Below are positions 14,789-24,122 of a stretch of DNA of 30,624 bases, piece after piece. Position 1 is the first letter of the stretch. Each line of letters opens with the position of its first letter. Origin of the DNA: JBLIOB01 sp047639575 (GTDB lineage Bacteria; Bacteroidota; Bacteroidia; Flavobacteriales_D; Parvicellaceae); contig JBLIOB010000015.1 in assembly GCA_047639575.1 (NCBI GenBank), positions 1 through 30,624 on the forward strand, given 5' to 3'. A program made the position numbers and the translations under genes. A model generated the notes under the pieces. It saw nothing but the letters and a program-made list of their open reading frames with translations. It did no database searches and had not been told where the DNA came from.

Positions 14789-17700
14789 CTAAAACAAAGT
14801 AATTTGCCCTTCATCATCCTCATCTGGATCTTGAATCGGACCCTTCTTTTTATTTTCAGGCTTATCAGTTGGAGCCACATCATCACCATCAAAAGTAAAA
14901 GTAACAGAATCATCATTTTCTGTAGATCCAACTACCTGGCTATCTTCACCTGATTCTGCTTTATTAGGCTTAGCTACTTCTTTTTTAGCCGCAGGTTTTA
15001 TAGGTTTCTCAACAACTTCATTTTCAACTTCAGAAGACTCTTCAATGACATCAATCTCTTCAGTCTCAGAACCTCCTACATTTTCAGCAGTCACTTCTTC
15101 TATTTTAGCTTCAATAATTACAGGTTCTTCAACATCGGGAACGGGCCATTCTTCTCCAGCCACCATAGGCATCAGCTCAACATCTTTCACCTTCAATTTC
15201 GTCAATTGATTTCCTTGTGCCTTAAGTCCTTTTATTTCGATGAAATCGTTTACCTCTTCTACCTTGTCTGGCAAGTGTTTGGTTGACTTTAAGTGCTTAT
15301 TATAAACCACTTTAATCTTCGGCAGGAAATCGGTAGTAACTAAGGTCATTTCATTACCTTCTCCCTCAGGAACAAATTCTACTTTCTTAGTTGAAGTTTC
15401 AGCCAAGAATCGTTTTATATAATATATCTCTTTGCTTGCATCCCAATAAACAGAGGCAATTGGTCGGTCTGGATACCATTTTTCAATATGCACTAAATCT
15501 TCATCAAACTTCATTGATAGTTCAAATCCGGTCAAACGATAGTACCCGCCTTTGTATATAGTTAATATTCTGTCCTCTCCTCTAAAATCACCAAGTAAGG
15601 TGCCTCTTTGTTGATCATTTAATCGCTGAACAACCTCATCCCACCATACTTTCCGAGCTGCCAGTGTAGATCCACCTACTTCTTTTTGAATGACTTTAGA
15701 TATTAAATCTTTTGTCGCTCGATTTCCTTTGGAGGCTCGACCTTTGATCATCAGCTCACTGAAATCAACGTCAAATTTTGCACGTTTCAAATGTGGTCTT
15801 GGGCGTAGATTTACTGTCACTACTTCCTTACGACCATTTAAATTACAAGAGAAGTAATGGACCTTTGATCCTTTTGCGCCATTGGTTAAATCGTATTCCT
15901 TATCCCTAGTAATAGAGTTTACAAAGAACCGTTTCATGTATGATGATCCACCCTTACCATCTTGGTACAACATATGGTAAATGGTTCGTTTATCACCTTT
16001 TTTCCAGACTGCAACATGTACAATACCTTTTCCAAGAAATTTCTTGTCGGTAATTTTCGTGACGATTAGTTTACCTGTATCGAATATTACAATGACATCA
16101 TCGATTTCAGAACAATCTTCAATAAACTCGTCCTTTTTTAAAGACCACCCAATAAATCCTTCTTCTTTATTGACATAGAGCTTCTTATTAGAAACAATCA
16201 CTTTGGACTTAGAAACGTTATCGAACGTTTTGAGTTCGGTTCTTCGCTCTCTTCCTTCTCCGAATTTATCTTTAAGGTCTTTAAAGTATTGGATAGCATA
16301 TTCAACCAGGTTATCCAAGTTATTTTGGACATCAACTAGGTTATCTTCTATTCTCTGAATTTGCTCATCGGCCTTAAATGAATCAAATTTGGAAATCCTC
16401 TTAATTTTAATTTCCGTTAATCTTACAATGTCTTCTTCCGTAAGGTCCCTGTGTAATTTCACTAACCCTTTGCCTTTTCTTCCAGGAGTGCTAATAAATT
16501 TGTGCAACCCAAGATCGATAGCTTCAATTACAGCTTCCCAAGTTTCGGCTTCCTCTATATCCCGATAGATTCGATTTTCAATAAAAATACGTTCCAAAGA
16601 AGCGAAATGCCATTGCTCTTGAAGCTCTGCTTTTCGAATCTCTAACTCTAACTTAAGAAGATCTAATGTCCTTTGTGTGTTGCATCGTAATATCTCCGTA
16701 ACACCCATAAAAACTGGACGATCATCGAAAATAACACATGCATTTGGTGAAATAGATATTTCACAATCTGTAAATGCGAATAGCGCATCTATCATTTTAT
16801 CTGGAGAAACCCCAGGCGGCAAATGAATTATAATTTCTGCCGTAGCTGAAGTATTGTCTTCAATCTTTTTAATCTTGATTTTTCCTTTATCATTCGCCTT
16901 TAAAATCGAAGCGATTAAACTATCTGTTGTAGTAGCGTACGGTATTTCAGTAATAGCTAAAGTCTTTTGGTCAACTTTTCCAAGTTTCGCTCTGACTCGA
17001 ACCTTACCTCCTCTTAATCCATCGTTGTAATTAGAGACATCAGCAGTACCACCATTAGGAAAATCTGGAATTACTTTAGGCTTTTTCCCTCTTAATACAT
17101 CAATAGAACCATCAATTAATTCATTAAAGTTATGAGGCAACATTTTACAGGCTAAACCAACGGCAATACCTTCCGTCCCCTGAGCAAGTAACAGTGGGAA
17201 TTTGATTGGAAGATGCTCCGGCTCTTTATTTCTACCGTCATAAGAAGACAGCCAATCCGTGGTTTTGGCGTTGAATGAAGTATGAAGAGCAAATTTTGTA
17301 AGCCTTGCCTCAATATATCTAGGTGCAGCAGCACGATCTCCTGTTAGTGTATTTCCCCAGTTTCCTTGAGTGTCGATTATAATGTCTTTCTGACCAATTT
17401 GTACCATCGCGTCTCCAATAGACTGATCACCATGAGGGTGATACTTCATGGTATTTCCAATAACGTTGGCTACTTTATTATATCTGCCATCGTCCAATTC
17501 TTTCAAAGAATGAAGAATTCTACGTTGTACAGGTTTTAACCCATCATTAAGTGCGGGAACCGCTCGTTCTAAAATTACGTAAGATGCATAATCTAGAAAC
17601 CAATCCTCATACATGCCTGAGAGCGGAATAATTTTCCCACCACCATCATCACCATCGTCTGATCCGCTATCATCAACTTCTCCATTTTCAGATGGATCTC

Positions 17701-17806
17701 CAGATTCGCTCATACCAACTCCATCATCAGAAGATGCATCTTGGTCGTTCGCTTGATCAGCGTTTTCGTTATTATCGTCTATCGGCTCTTCTTTTTCCTC
17801 TGCCAT
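14789..17806 (-). CDS. parC: DNA topoisomerase IV subunit A
   Basis: At 1005 residues this is well above the roughly 750-900 of most ParC proteins. It is the breakage-reunion subunit of topoisomerase IV, which with ParE decatenates daughter chromosomes. ERAVPALNDGLKPVQRRIL (80-98) opens the winged-helix domain; KYHPHGD (121-127) and AAAPRYIE (159-166) place the active-site tyrosine at about Y164. A coiled-coil region and a C-terminal beta-pinwheel follow (KGRASKGNRATKD is in the pinwheel region). The first 57 residues are a disordered acidic extension with 22 Asp/Glu and one Lys. Residues about 880-1005 are a second low-complexity tail, acidic with Lys/Pro blocks. It lies 55 bases after parE. 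ParC rather than GyrA is inferred from the ParE partner and the absence of a QRRGGKG box. Confidence 0.93.
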   Translation of the reverse strand: MAEEKEEPIDDNNENADQANDQDASSDDGVGMSESGDPSENGEVDDSGSDDGDDGGGKIIPLSGMYEDWFLDYASYVILERAVPALNDGLKPVQRRILHSLKELDDGRYNKVANVIGNTMKYHPHGDQSIGDAMVQIGQKDIIIDTQGNWGNTLTGDRAAAPRYIEARLTKFALHTSFNAKTTDWLSSYDGRNKEPEHLPIKFPLLLAQGTEGIAVGLACKMLPHNFNELIDGSIDVLRGKKPKVIPDFPNGGTADVSNYNDGLRGGKVRVRAKLGKVDQKTLAITEIPYATTTDSLIASILKANDKGKIKIKKIEDNTSATAEIIIHLPPGVSPDKMIDALFAFTDCEISISPNACVIFDDRPVFMGVTEILRCNTQRTLDLLKLELEIRKAELQEQWHFASLERIFIENRIYRDIEEAETWEAVIEAIDLGLHKFISTPGRKGKGLVKLHRDLTEEDIVRLTEIKIKRISKFDSFKADEQIQRIEDNLVDVQNNLDNLVEYAIQYFKDLKDKFGEGRERRTELKTFDNVSKSKVIVSNKKLYVNKEEGFIGWSLKKDEFIEDCSEIDDVIVIFDTGKLIVTKITDKKFLGKGIVHVAVWKKGDKRTIYHMLYQDGKGGSSYMKRFFVNSITRDKEYDLTNGAKGSKVHYFSCNLNGRKEVVTVNLRPRPHLKRAKFDVDFSELMIKGRASKGNRATKDLISKVIQKEVGGSTLAARKVWWDEVVQRLNDQQRGTLLGDFRGEDRILTIYKGGYYRLTGFELSMKFDEDLVHIEKWYPDRPIASVYWDASKEIYYIKRFLAETSTKKVEFVPEGEGNEMTLVTTDFLPKIKVVYNKHLKSTKHLPDKVEEVNDFIEIKGLKAQGNQLTKLKVKDVELMPMVAGEEWPVPDVEEPVIIEAKIEEVTAENVGGSETEEIDVIEESSEVENEVVEKPIKPAAKKEVAKPNKAESGEDSQVVGSTENDDSVTFTFDGDDVAPTDKPENKKKGPIQDPDEDDEGQITLF

Positions 17807-17861
17807 TTCCTATTGACTCTCTTCGTTAGAAACTAGTATTGCTACTTTTCTCCTATCGTAT

Positions 17862-19772
17862 TTATTCAACTACTGATTCCTCAGCTGATGGTAAAACATT
17901 CTTTTCTATAACAATTTTCTTTGGCTCGTCCTCATCTTCGATTTCCGGCTCAACTCTCAAATTATCAATTATAAATTCTTGACGGTTTGGCGTATTCTTA
18001 CCCATGTAAAATTCAAGTAACTTTTCAATACTTGCATCCTGACCAATAAATACTGGCTCTAGCCTCATGTTCTCGCCAATAAAGTTGGCGAACTCATCGG
18101 GCGAAATCTCTCCTAATCCTTTGAAACGTGTTATTTCTGGATTTTTACCAAGTGCCGCAAGTGCCTCTCTTTTTTCCTCGTCAGAATAACAATACCTCGT
18201 TTCTTTTTTATTTCGAACTCTAAATAACGGTGTCTGCAAAATGAACACGTGTCCTTTCCGCACTAAATCAGGGAAAAATTGAAGGAAGAAGGTCATCAGC
18301 AATAATCTAATGTGCATTCCATCAACATCAGCATCAGTAGCGACTACTACCTTATTGTAACGTAAATTTTCGATATCATCTTCAATGTTCAGTGCCGCTT
18401 GCACCAAGTTGAATTCTTCATTCTCATAAACGACTTTTTTCGTTAACCCATAAGAATTTAAAGGCTTACCTCTTAAACTGAATACCGCTTGAGTAGCAAC
18501 ATCTCGACATTTAGTGATCGATCCACTTGCAGAATCTCCCTCTGTAATAAAGATGGTTGATTCTTCTCTTCGTTCACTTTTCTGATCGTTATAATGAACT
18601 TTACAATCTCTTAATTTCTTATTGTGAAGATTTGATTTTTTAGCACGATCCCTCGCCAACTTACGTATTCCAGAAAGTTCTTTCCGCTCTTTCTCCGCCT
18701 GTTTAATTTTCTTTTCAAGAACATCAACTACATCAGGATTCTTATGCAGGTAATTATCAAGTTTAACTTTAAGAAAGTCATTGATAAACCCTCGCATTGA
18801 TTTTCCACCTGGTTCAATCTCTAAAGAACCTAATTTTGTTTTTGTTTGAGATTCAAAAATAGGCTCCATCACTTTAACAGCGACCGCTGCAACTATACTT
18901 TGTCTAATATCTACTGGTTCGTATTTCCCAAAGAAATCCTTGATCACTTTAGCTAGTGACTCTCTAAATGCCGATTGATGTGTCCCACCTTGAGTAGTAT
19001 GCTGACCATTTACAAAAGAAGAGTAATCTTCGCCATATGATCGTACATGGGTAAATGCTACTTCAATATCTTCGCCTTCAAGATGTATGACTGGATATAG
19101 AGGATCACCATCCATATTATCTTCTAGAAGATCCTTTAACCCATGCTTAGAATAAAAGTATTTACTGTTTAAATGAATCGTTAAACCGCGATTCAGGTAA
19201 CAGTAATTCATAAACAACTTTTCTAAATACGGCTGTCTATATTGAAAATTCTTAAATACGGATGCGTCTGGTGAAAACCTAACCATGGTTCCGTTCTCCT
19301 CATCCGTTTTTGCAATTTTGTTATCGGCTATGACTTCACCTCTGGAAAACTCTGCATATTTGAATTCTCCTTCTCGGTATGCTTCAACTACGAAATTATC
19401 GGATAAAGCATTGACGGCTTTAGTACCTACACCATTTAGCCCTACCGACTTTTTAAATGCTTTTGAATCGTATTTACCCCCGGTATTCATTTTAGATACA
19501 GCGTCAACAACTTTTCCTAACGGAATGCCTCGACCCCAATCTCGTATAGTAACAGAACCATCTTTTAACTTGACCACGATTTTCTTTCCGTGACCCATCA
19601 CAAATTCATCGATGCAATTATCGACAATCTCTTTCACTAAAATATATATCCCGTCATCAGCAGCAGAGCCATCTCCAAGCTTCCCAATGTACATTCCGGG
19701 ACGCATTCTGATGTGCTCTTTCCAATCTAAGGACCTAATATTATCCTCGGTATACTTCACTTCTTCAGCCAT
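17862..19772 (-). CDS. parE: DNA topoisomerase IV subunit B
   Basis: A 636-residue ATPase subunit. The GHKL ATP site is complete: E48-x3-N52 (KEIVDNCIDE), DWGRGIP (78-84), and the GVGTKAVNALS segment near residue 114. The transducer domain contains QTKTKLGS. The TOPRIM domain has the catalytic EGDSASG (about 409-415) and TDADVDG (about 478-484), and the C-terminal RFKGLGEISPDEF and YMGKNTPNRQEFI are conserved. Together with ParC it relaxes and decatenates DNA using ATP. It is the first gene of parE-parC-small secreted protein, reading away from the divergent gene at 19870. A weak -7-like TACTTTTA lies on the minus strand just before its start. Confidence 0.95.
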   Translation of the reverse strand: MAEEVKYTEDNIRSLDWKEHIRMRPGMYIGKLGDGSAADDGIYILVKEIVDNCIDEFVMGHGKKIVVKLKDGSVTIRDWGRGIPLGKVVDAVSKMNTGGKYDSKAFKKSVGLNGVGTKAVNALSDNFVVEAYREGEFKYAEFSRGEVIADNKIAKTDEENGTMVRFSPDASVFKNFQYRQPYLEKLFMNYCYLNRGLTIHLNSKYFYSKHGLKDLLEDNMDGDPLYPVIHLEGEDIEVAFTHVRSYGEDYSSFVNGQHTTQGGTHQSAFRESLAKVIKDFFGKYEPVDIRQSIVAAVAVKVMEPIFESQTKTKLGSLEIEPGGKSMRGFINDFLKVKLDNYLHKNPDVVDVLEKKIKQAEKERKELSGIRKLARDRAKKSNLHNKKLRDCKVHYNDQKSERREESTIFITEGDSASGSITKCRDVATQAVFSLRGKPLNSYGLTKKVVYENEEFNLVQAALNIEDDIENLRYNKVVVATDADVDGMHIRLLLMTFFLQFFPDLVRKGHVFILQTPLFRVRNKKETRYCYSDEEKREALAALGKNPEITRFKGLGEISPDEFANFIGENMRLEPVFIGQDASIEKLLEFYMGKNTPNRQEFIIDNLRVEPEIEDEDEPKKIVIEKNVLPSAEESVVE

Positions 19773-19857
19773 CGTAATAAAAGTATATAAATTGGTCTAC
19801 TTCCCTTGATTGTCAGGGCCTTTGTTATCAACAAGCGAACGTGAAATGTGAATTTCG

Positions 19858-19865
19858 TATCTTCA
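19858..19865 (+). promoter_or_regulatory. Possible -7 box before the GTG-start secreted protein gene
   Basis: TATCTTCA resembles the TATCTTCG box of ychF with one change. It ends only 4 bases before GTG 19870, so transcription would begin within or just after the start codon if it is used. That weakens either the box or the GTG start; the next in-frame ATG at 19891 would cut into the signal peptide. Confidence 0.2.
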
Positions 19866-19869
19866 ACAA

Positions 19870-20451
19870 GTGAAAATTGTACTTATTTCGATGGCTTTGT
19901 TTGGATTTTGCTCCTGTTGGGCTCAGAATACAATAAATTTAAAAACGATTGCTATTGGAGACTCTGTTATTAAATCCTCCTACGGCAGCTGCATATTTCA
20001 AAATCAAATTGAATACGATACTACTTATTCAATAAGTACAGAAAGCAAATCAACCCTATTTTACAGCCTTTTCGAATCTGACACTTCGGATTCTAACCCG
20101 GTTACAATAATGCTTGTAATCGATAGTAGTTTTGCTCTTTTGAATAACGATAATGATTATCCACACGGCCTTATATTTCCGCCTATTACGGCTTGCAATT
20201 TATACAAATTGGATAGCATTATTACAAGAACTGCAGCGCGAAAAAATCAAAAAAAATATGCAGAATATGAGTGGCAGAATACAAGTAAAGAGAATTACTT
20301 CGGCACGCTCGTAATTAAAGTTTCTAGTTTAAATGGTCATAAACACTGGTCTCGCGGTCAAGTAGTTCATTACACCTATTACCATGCGATAACCGGCACC
20401 TTTATAAGTACAAAAAAATATTACAGAGGTAGAATTAATGTTACTTTTTAA
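19870..20451 (+). CDS. Secreted protein of unknown function (GTG start)
   Basis: 193 residues from GTG 19870. The N-terminus (KIVLISMALFGFCSCWAQ) is a signal peptide with two cysteines; the residues before them do not fit a lipobox, so cleavage after WAQ is more likely. I recognise no domain. The mature part is polar and probably beta-rich, with a short basic helix-like stretch (RTAARKNQKKYAEYEW). The last residues are RGRINVTF. It is convergent with ychF and the two stop codons overlap within TTTAAA, so the genes share 4 bases. Divergent from parE across 97 bases. Confidence 0.65.
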   Translation: MKIVLISMALFGFCSCWAQNTINLKTIAIGDSVIKSSYGSCIFQNQIEYDTTYSISTESKSTLFYSLFESDTSDSNPVTIMLVIDSSFALLNNDNDYPHGLIFPPITACNLYKLDSIITRTAARKNQKKYAEYEWQNTSKENYFGTLVIKVSSLNGHKHWSRGQVVHYTYYHAITGTFISTKKYYRGRINVTF

Positions 20452-21545
20452 ACATTGAATAAGAAATGCATGATATCACCATCTTCAACGACATAGCCTT
20501 TACCTTCAACCCCCATTTTACCAGCACCTTTTACAGCTTGCTCTGATCCTAATTCAACAAAATCGGCATACTTCATTACTTCTGCTCTAATAAATCCTTT
20601 TTCGAAATCAGTGTGGATAACTCCGGCTGCTTGAGGAGCAGTTGCTCCTATATGAACCGTCCATGCTCTTACTTCTTTTACACCTGCAGTAAAATAAGTT
20701 TGAAGATTTAATAAGCGATAAGCCGACTGAATTAATTTACTCACTCCCGGCTCTTCTAGCCCAAGATCTTCTAAAAACATTTGTCGCTCTTCGTATGATT
20801 CTAATTCAGATATATCTGCTTCAATTCCAGCTCCTAAAATCAGCACTTCAGACTTTTCATTTGCTACAGCAGCCTTCAAAGCATCAACATGAGCGTTTCC
20901 TTCCTTAACTGAGTTTTCATCAACATTACATAGATATAAAACCGGTTTTGCAGTTAGTAATTGTAAATCATTCACCAATTCCCAATCTTCTTCAACAATG
21001 TCAGCGCTTCTTGCTGATTCTCCACTTTCTAAATGAGTTTTTAACAAGGTATATAGCTCATTCAATTTTGATGCATCCTTATCTCCGGATTTCGCCTTTC
21101 TCTGATTTCCATTAAGTCGGCCCTCAACAGTCTCCAAATCTTTCAACTGAAGTTCCATATCAATAACTTCCTTGTCTCTCACTGGATTGACAGAACCGTC
21201 AACGTGAACAATGTTTCCATCATCAAAACATCTAACAACGTGAATAAGTGCATCGACCTCTCGAATATTGGCTAAAAATTGATTTCCTAAACCTTCTCCT
21301 TTATGCGCACCCTTAACTAATCCCGCAATATCAACTATTTCAATAGTGGTTGGCATGACTCTTTCAGGGCTTACAAGGCTCTCTAGCTTCTCCAAACGGG
21401 TATCTGGAACGGTAATCGTTCCAACGTTTGGCTCTATTGTACAAAAAGGGAAATTTGCCGATTGCGCTTTCGCATTCGAGAGACAATTAAATAAAGTGGA
21501 TTTACCAACATTAGGTAATCCTACTATTCCGCACTTTAAAGCCAT
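20448..21545 (-). CDS. ychF: Redox-regulated P-loop ATPase YchF
   Basis: A 365-residue member of the universal Obg-like GTPase family that prefers ATP and binds the ribosome. GLPNVGKST (9-17) is the P-loop, PNVGTITVPDTRL the following switch region, VDIAGLVKGAHKGEGLGN the G3 segment, and LCNVDEN replaces the usual NKxD, which explains ATP preference in the family. The C-terminal TGS domain is present (TYFTAGVKEVRAWT; TDFEKGFIRAEVM; DGDIMHFLFNV). Length is standard. A TATCTTCG box lies 17 bases before the ATG. Its 3' end overlaps the convergent gene at 19870-20451 by 4 bases. Confidence 0.97.
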   Translation of the reverse strand: MALKCGIVGLPNVGKSTLFNCLSNAKAQSANFPFCTIEPNVGTITVPDTRLEKLESLVSPERVMPTTIEIVDIAGLVKGAHKGEGLGNQFLANIREVDALIHVVRCFDDGNIVHVDGSVNPVRDKEVIDMELQLKDLETVEGRLNGNQRKAKSGDKDASKLNELYTLLKTHLESGESARSADIVEEDWELVNDLQLLTAKPVLYLCNVDENSVKEGNAHVDALKAAVANEKSEVLILGAGIEADISELESYEERQMFLEDLGLEEPGVSKLIQSAYRLLNLQTYFTAGVKEVRAWTVHIGATAPQAAGVIHTDFEKGFIRAEVMKYADFVELGSEQAVKGAGKMGVEGKGYVVEDGDIMHFLFNV

Positions 21546-21562
21546 ATTCTAAATTTGAGGTG

Positions 21563-21570
21563 CGAAGATA
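21563..21570 (-). promoter_or_regulatory. Candidate -7 box for ychF
   Basis: TATCTTCG on the minus strand, one base from TAnnTTTG and sharing the CTTCG end with the boxes before SulP and the PD40 gene. It ends 17 bases before ATG 21545. Confidence 0.4.
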
Positions 21571-21623
21571 GTAAGAAGCAGAAAGTTATAGTGTAAAAGA
21601 ATAAAGATGTTTACTTGAAAATG

Positions 21624-21667
21624 AAAAAAGCCTCTTAACCAGTAATTTTATTTACCTGTTAAGAGGC
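21624..21667 (-). terminator. Rho-independent terminator of the adhesin-like gene
   Basis: GCCTCTTAAC (21630-21639) pairs with GTTAAGAGGC (21658-21667); a 2x2 internal mismatch is followed by four more pairs and a 6-base loop. Read on the minus strand, the hairpin is followed by TTTTTT. It lies just after the stop of the 21695-24121 gene and so ends that transcript before ychF. Confidence 0.85.
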
Positions 21668-21694
21668 CTAAACTTCTTTAAATATTTGATGATC

Positions 21695-24121
21695 TTAATC
21701 CTGGAAAACAGTTACGTGACCAGTATCAGCGCTGCCATCACTGTAGTTAATCACCACATAGTAAACTCCTTCTTCAACGTATTTACCGTTATTCATGTTA
21801 GTACCATCCCAATCGCTCTGATAATTAGAATGTTGGTACATAATTTTACCCCACCTGTTATATATAATTACTTCGGTATTAGGCCATCTATAAAGACCAT
21901 CTAATACAAACAATCCATTTGATCCATTACCTCCAGGCGTAAGTACATTAGGCACGATCACTGTACAAGGGTCAGTTGTGATATCGGAAGCTACGGTAAC
22001 CGTATTACAGAATCCAACTACATCAACGGAATACAATCCTGCAGTAAACACTTCAATTTCTGAAGCACTAGATCCTGTGCTCCATGAATAAGAGACCGTA
22101 GGATCGCCATTGTCAGTTACATCCAATATTTGAGAATCTCCTTCACAGAAAAAATGATCTGATAAGCTCGGGTTTACATCAGGCAAGTACAAGATATCAA
22201 ACGAATTTGACAACCCGCATTGAACATCGGTAAACGTATAAGTATATAAACCAACCACGTCTACATCCATAGTTGGATTAATGTCCGTATTACTAGGCGA
22301 GAATATTGTTGTTCCAGGACCAGAAAATGTCCAAGTACCACCTTCTGGTGCATACGTTCCAGTTACGGGGAACGTATTATCACAAGCAGTATCTCCTGAC
22401 ATCAAAATAGGACCGTCTAAAACGTATACTATTATAGTCGTGTCATAAGTACATCCAAAATTATCGGTTATTTGAAACGTGTAAGGAGAGTCTCCAGCTA
22501 CAATAGGCAATACAATTATTGCCGTATCGCTAGAACCAGCGATAATTGTTGGGTCTGCTAACCACTGTTCTGACTGAATAAGCGGAACGTATATTTCACT
22601 GTAAGGATTTAACGATGGATCAAAGAATAATCCCCATTCAAATAAATAACCATTATCTGCTCCAATATTATCTGTTATCGTAATAATCCAATCACCGTCA
22701 ACTGGACAACCAATAAAGCCTGTCCAAGGGTCTACAGGTGTAAATGTTCCAGGAGTCAAAATACTATTCCCTGGTGTTACAGTAGCCGGAATGTAATTTC
22801 CTGCTAGATTTTCGGCTGTCATTGTACCCCAAACGGCAACACTTGACCAACAATAATCCATTCCAATACCCGGTGTTAAGGAACCGTCATCTAACGCATC
22901 TCCTAAAAATGTGTTTCCTGGTCCAGCACCCGAAAACCCATCCATCAACGTTAGCGCTGTACCCGTAGGACAAGTAAGTGTAATATCTAAATCTCCGATA
23001 TACGAATGCTCAATATTGATACAAATTTGATCCAAGTCTGTTGCTGAGCTAATTAAAATTGGCCCGAATCCAGACATGCTTAGAGTATCTTTGTGCGAAA
23101 CCCCAGAACCATCAGGCAAAAAAGTTAATCCAGCGAATGAACCACCTAGCTGAAAACTAGAAGGAGTACCATCTACACCAGCTGTATCAGTAGCAGTAAC
23201 ACCACCTATTAGGTTAGCTGTAGCTCCTAAACAAATTGTATCAGGAATTGCCTCGCAAGTAGCAAAACTTGGAATCGTAGATACCCTTACTTTAGCAATG
23301 ATCTGTTCTGCTACTAAAATCGGGTCAATAACTTTCATTTGAATTAAAAAACCAGCTCTGGCTGGAGGAGTGAACCATACAGTGTCTCCAATTGCGCTTG
23401 TTCCATCTGAAAAATCCCATTCAACGGTGTATCCAGTAATTTGATCATATCCTGTACCAGTAACACTCACATCGTATGGGAAGACTGGTGTTGCTACAAA
23501 CATGATAGAATCGCCAAAACAAACGTCTACATACCCTGTGTCAGACGGAGACATATCGCTACCACCTGAAGTAATTCCATTGATATACCCTTCCATATGC
23601 GGCTCAAACGGCTGTGGTAAATTACCACAACTTACAGCGCCATCCCATCCAGTAGAATTTCCAGATGCATCAGAAATAAATTGAAATGTTAAACATCCAC
23701 TTGGATTTGACCAACTAGCTGTAGCCACAAATCCAGTTGGATGAGTATTTGAGTTAAAGGCTCCTATAATGGGAGATGCAATTGTCGGACCATCATACAC
23801 GTAAAGTGTATCTGTACTATCAACACTCCAGGTCATACCACTTCCAATAGCGAACGTACTGGTTACTTTACTTCCTAATGCAGGGTCGGGACAAATCGTT
23901 ATTACTTCATTTTCATTGTCTCCATAGTTGGCCGCACTTCCACCAGAATCGAAAAAGTTAGTTGGAGTTCCAGGGTCTAATTGATAAACGTTACAATCCA
24001 TAGGAGTAGCCGCATCAAAATCCGCATCTGTAATTAGAATTGGTGGACTTTGAGCCATCATTGCAAAAGGAGCAAAAACACAGAGGATGACAGCAATATA
24101 ATGTGGAATCTCAAGCTTCAT
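21695..24121 (-). CDS. Large secreted adhesin-like protein: CUB, PKD, proprotein P domain, type B T9SS sorting domain
   Basis: 808 residues from ATG 24121. The frame is open 13 codons further, but those overlap the upstream gene and MKLEIPHYIAVILCVF begins a proper signal peptide ending MMAQ. Domains in order: CUB-like, about 65-163 (VYDGPTIASPIIGAF; CLTFQFISDASGN); PKD-like, about 225-270 (VEWDFSDGTSAIGDTVWF); proprotein-convertase P-like, about 315-505 (ICINIEHSYIGDLDITL; GDWIITITDNIGADNGYL); further Ig-like strands to 715; then a gliding-motility-type C-terminal domain, about 718-808 (NVLTPGGNGSNGLF; VIIYNRWGKIMY; WDGTNMNNGKYVEEGVYY). The C-terminus predicts type IX secretion (type B signal). 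No catalytic domain is visible, so adhesion or a structural surface role is inferred. It starts one base after the stop of the upstream small gene. Confidence 0.88.
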   Translation of the reverse strand: MKLEIPHYIAVILCVFAPFAMMAQSPPILITDADFDAATPMDCNVYQLDPGTPTNFFDSGGSAANYGDNENEVITICPDPALGSKVTSTFAIGSGMTWSVDSTDTLYVYDGPTIASPIIGAFNSNTHPTGFVATASWSNPSGCLTFQFISDASGNSTGWDGAVSCGNLPQPFEPHMEGYINGITSGGSDMSPSDTGYVDVCFGDSIMFVATPVFPYDVSVTGTGYDQITGYTVEWDFSDGTSAIGDTVWFTPPARAGFLIQMKVIDPILVAEQIIAKVRVSTIPSFATCEAIPDTICLGATANLIGGVTATDTAGVDGTPSSFQLGGSFAGLTFLPDGSGVSHKDTLSMSGFGPILISSATDLDQICINIEHSYIGDLDITLTCPTGTALTLMDGFSGAGPGNTFLGDALDDGSLTPGIGMDYCWSSVAVWGTMTAENLAGNYIPATVTPGNSILTPGTFTPVDPWTGFIGCPVDGDWIITITDNIGADNGYLFEWGLFFDPSLNPYSEIYVPLIQSEQWLADPTIIAGSSDTAIIVLPIVAGDSPYTFQITDNFGCTYDTTIIVYVLDGPILMSGDTACDNTFPVTGTYAPEGGTWTFSGPGTTIFSPSNTDINPTMDVDVVGLYTYTFTDVQCGLSNSFDILYLPDVNPSLSDHFFCEGDSQILDVTDNGDPTVSYSWSTGSSASEIEVFTAGLYSVDVVGFCNTVTVASDITTDPCTVIVPNVLTPGGNGSNGLFVLDGLYRWPNTEVIIYNRWGKIMYQHSNYQSDWDGTNMNNGKYVEEGVYYVVINYSDGSADTGHVTVFQD

Positions 24122-24122
24122 A

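Noticed and set aside
19870..19930. Lipoprotein signal for the GTG-start secreted protein
   Set aside because: Neither cysteine is preceded by the small residues and spacing of a lipobox (FGFC, FCSC); ordinary cleavage after WAQ fits better.
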